From Oligoflexia bacterium (lineage in GTDB: Bacteria; Bdellovibrionota; UBA1018): 26,559 nt of DNA. Shown piece by piece: positions 22,339 through 26,559 of this stretch (position 1 is the first letter of the stretch; each line of letters starts with the position of its first letter). The position numbers and the translations under genes were made by a program. The notes under the pieces are model-generated. The model was given only the letters and a program-made list of their open reading frames with translations. It searched no databases and had not been told where the DNA came from. The stretch lies in the NCBI GenBank assembly GCA_903858195.1, contig CAIOHW010000096.1:1-26559 (forward strand), read 5' to 3'.

Positions 22339-26488
<4,150 letters not shown>

Positions 26489-26529
26489 AATTCCCCTCAG
26501 TCAGTCTTTTAAAATGCTGGATTCAGAGA

Positions 26530-26559
26530 TCAGTGGCTGGCCAGAAGCTCGGACTTGGA
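26530..26559 (-). CDS. rpoB: RNA polymerase beta subunit, last ten codons
   Basis: Reading the - strand from the window edge gives SKSELLASH followed by TGA at 26532-26530, 41 nt upstream of rpoC. rpoB almost always precedes rpoC directly, so this is most likely its C-terminal end. The identification rests on position; ten codons carry no diagnostic motif, and the rest lies outside the window. Confidence 0.5.
   Translation of the reverse strand, partial: SKSELLASH

Overview
The window is a 26.6 kb piece of a moderately GC-rich Gram-negative chromosome, most likely from the Bdellovibrionota (Bdellovibrio-like, formerly deltaproteobacteria). The main pointer is an envelope protein carrying the CFIATAAYGS box, followed by transmembrane helices, repeats and a barrel-like domain; I know this box from Bdellovibrio-type genomes. 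The housekeeping order (rpsB-tsf-pyrH-frr-uppS-cdsA-rseP and rpoB-rpoC) is generally proteobacterial. The phylum is inferred, not proven. I see no insertion sequence, integrase, CRISPR array or prophage gene.

Positions 1-2740 (+ strand): the end of an ABC-2 type permease, then a cluster of four near-identical GC-rich palindromes, then a parA-parB operon closed by a strong intrinsic terminator. A fifth copy of the palindrome, in reverse orientation, lies inside parA in the linker between its HTH and ATPase domains. This set looks like a self-contained ParABS-type partition module with a non-canonical parS candidate, and it is the most interesting part of the window. Positions 2787-4318 (+): an MscS-family channel and a small unknown protein with four clustered cysteines.

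Positions 4320-17852 (- strand): a long, tightly packed run that reads, in transcription order, rpsB, tsf, pyrH, frr, uppS, cdsA, rseP, tsaB, pssA, asd, a large CFI-box/barrel envelope protein, truA, tig. It joins translation (S2, EF-Ts, ribosome recycling, t6A and pseudouridine modification, trigger factor) to envelope building (undecaprenyl-PP, CDP-diacylglycerol, phosphatidylserine, diaminopimelate precursor, site-2 protease). Several neighbours overlap at ATGA, TTGA or TGATG junctions, so translational coupling is likely. The dxr gene, common between cdsA and rseP elsewhere, is absent.

Positions 18109-22192: divergently from rpsB, a secreted TPM-like protein gene that appears split by a frameshift, followed by a second TPM-like gene (+). 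A hotdog thioesterase gene (-) ends tail-to-tail with it. Then comes a membrane-anchored LtaS/sulfatase-type alkaline-phosphatase-superfamily enzyme (+). Positions 22198-26559 (-): the end of rpoB, all of rpoC, and a tRNA-Val(UAC) only 14 nt after the rpoC stop, followed by a long hairpin that probably ends the transcript. No stretch longer than 300 bases lacks a gene.
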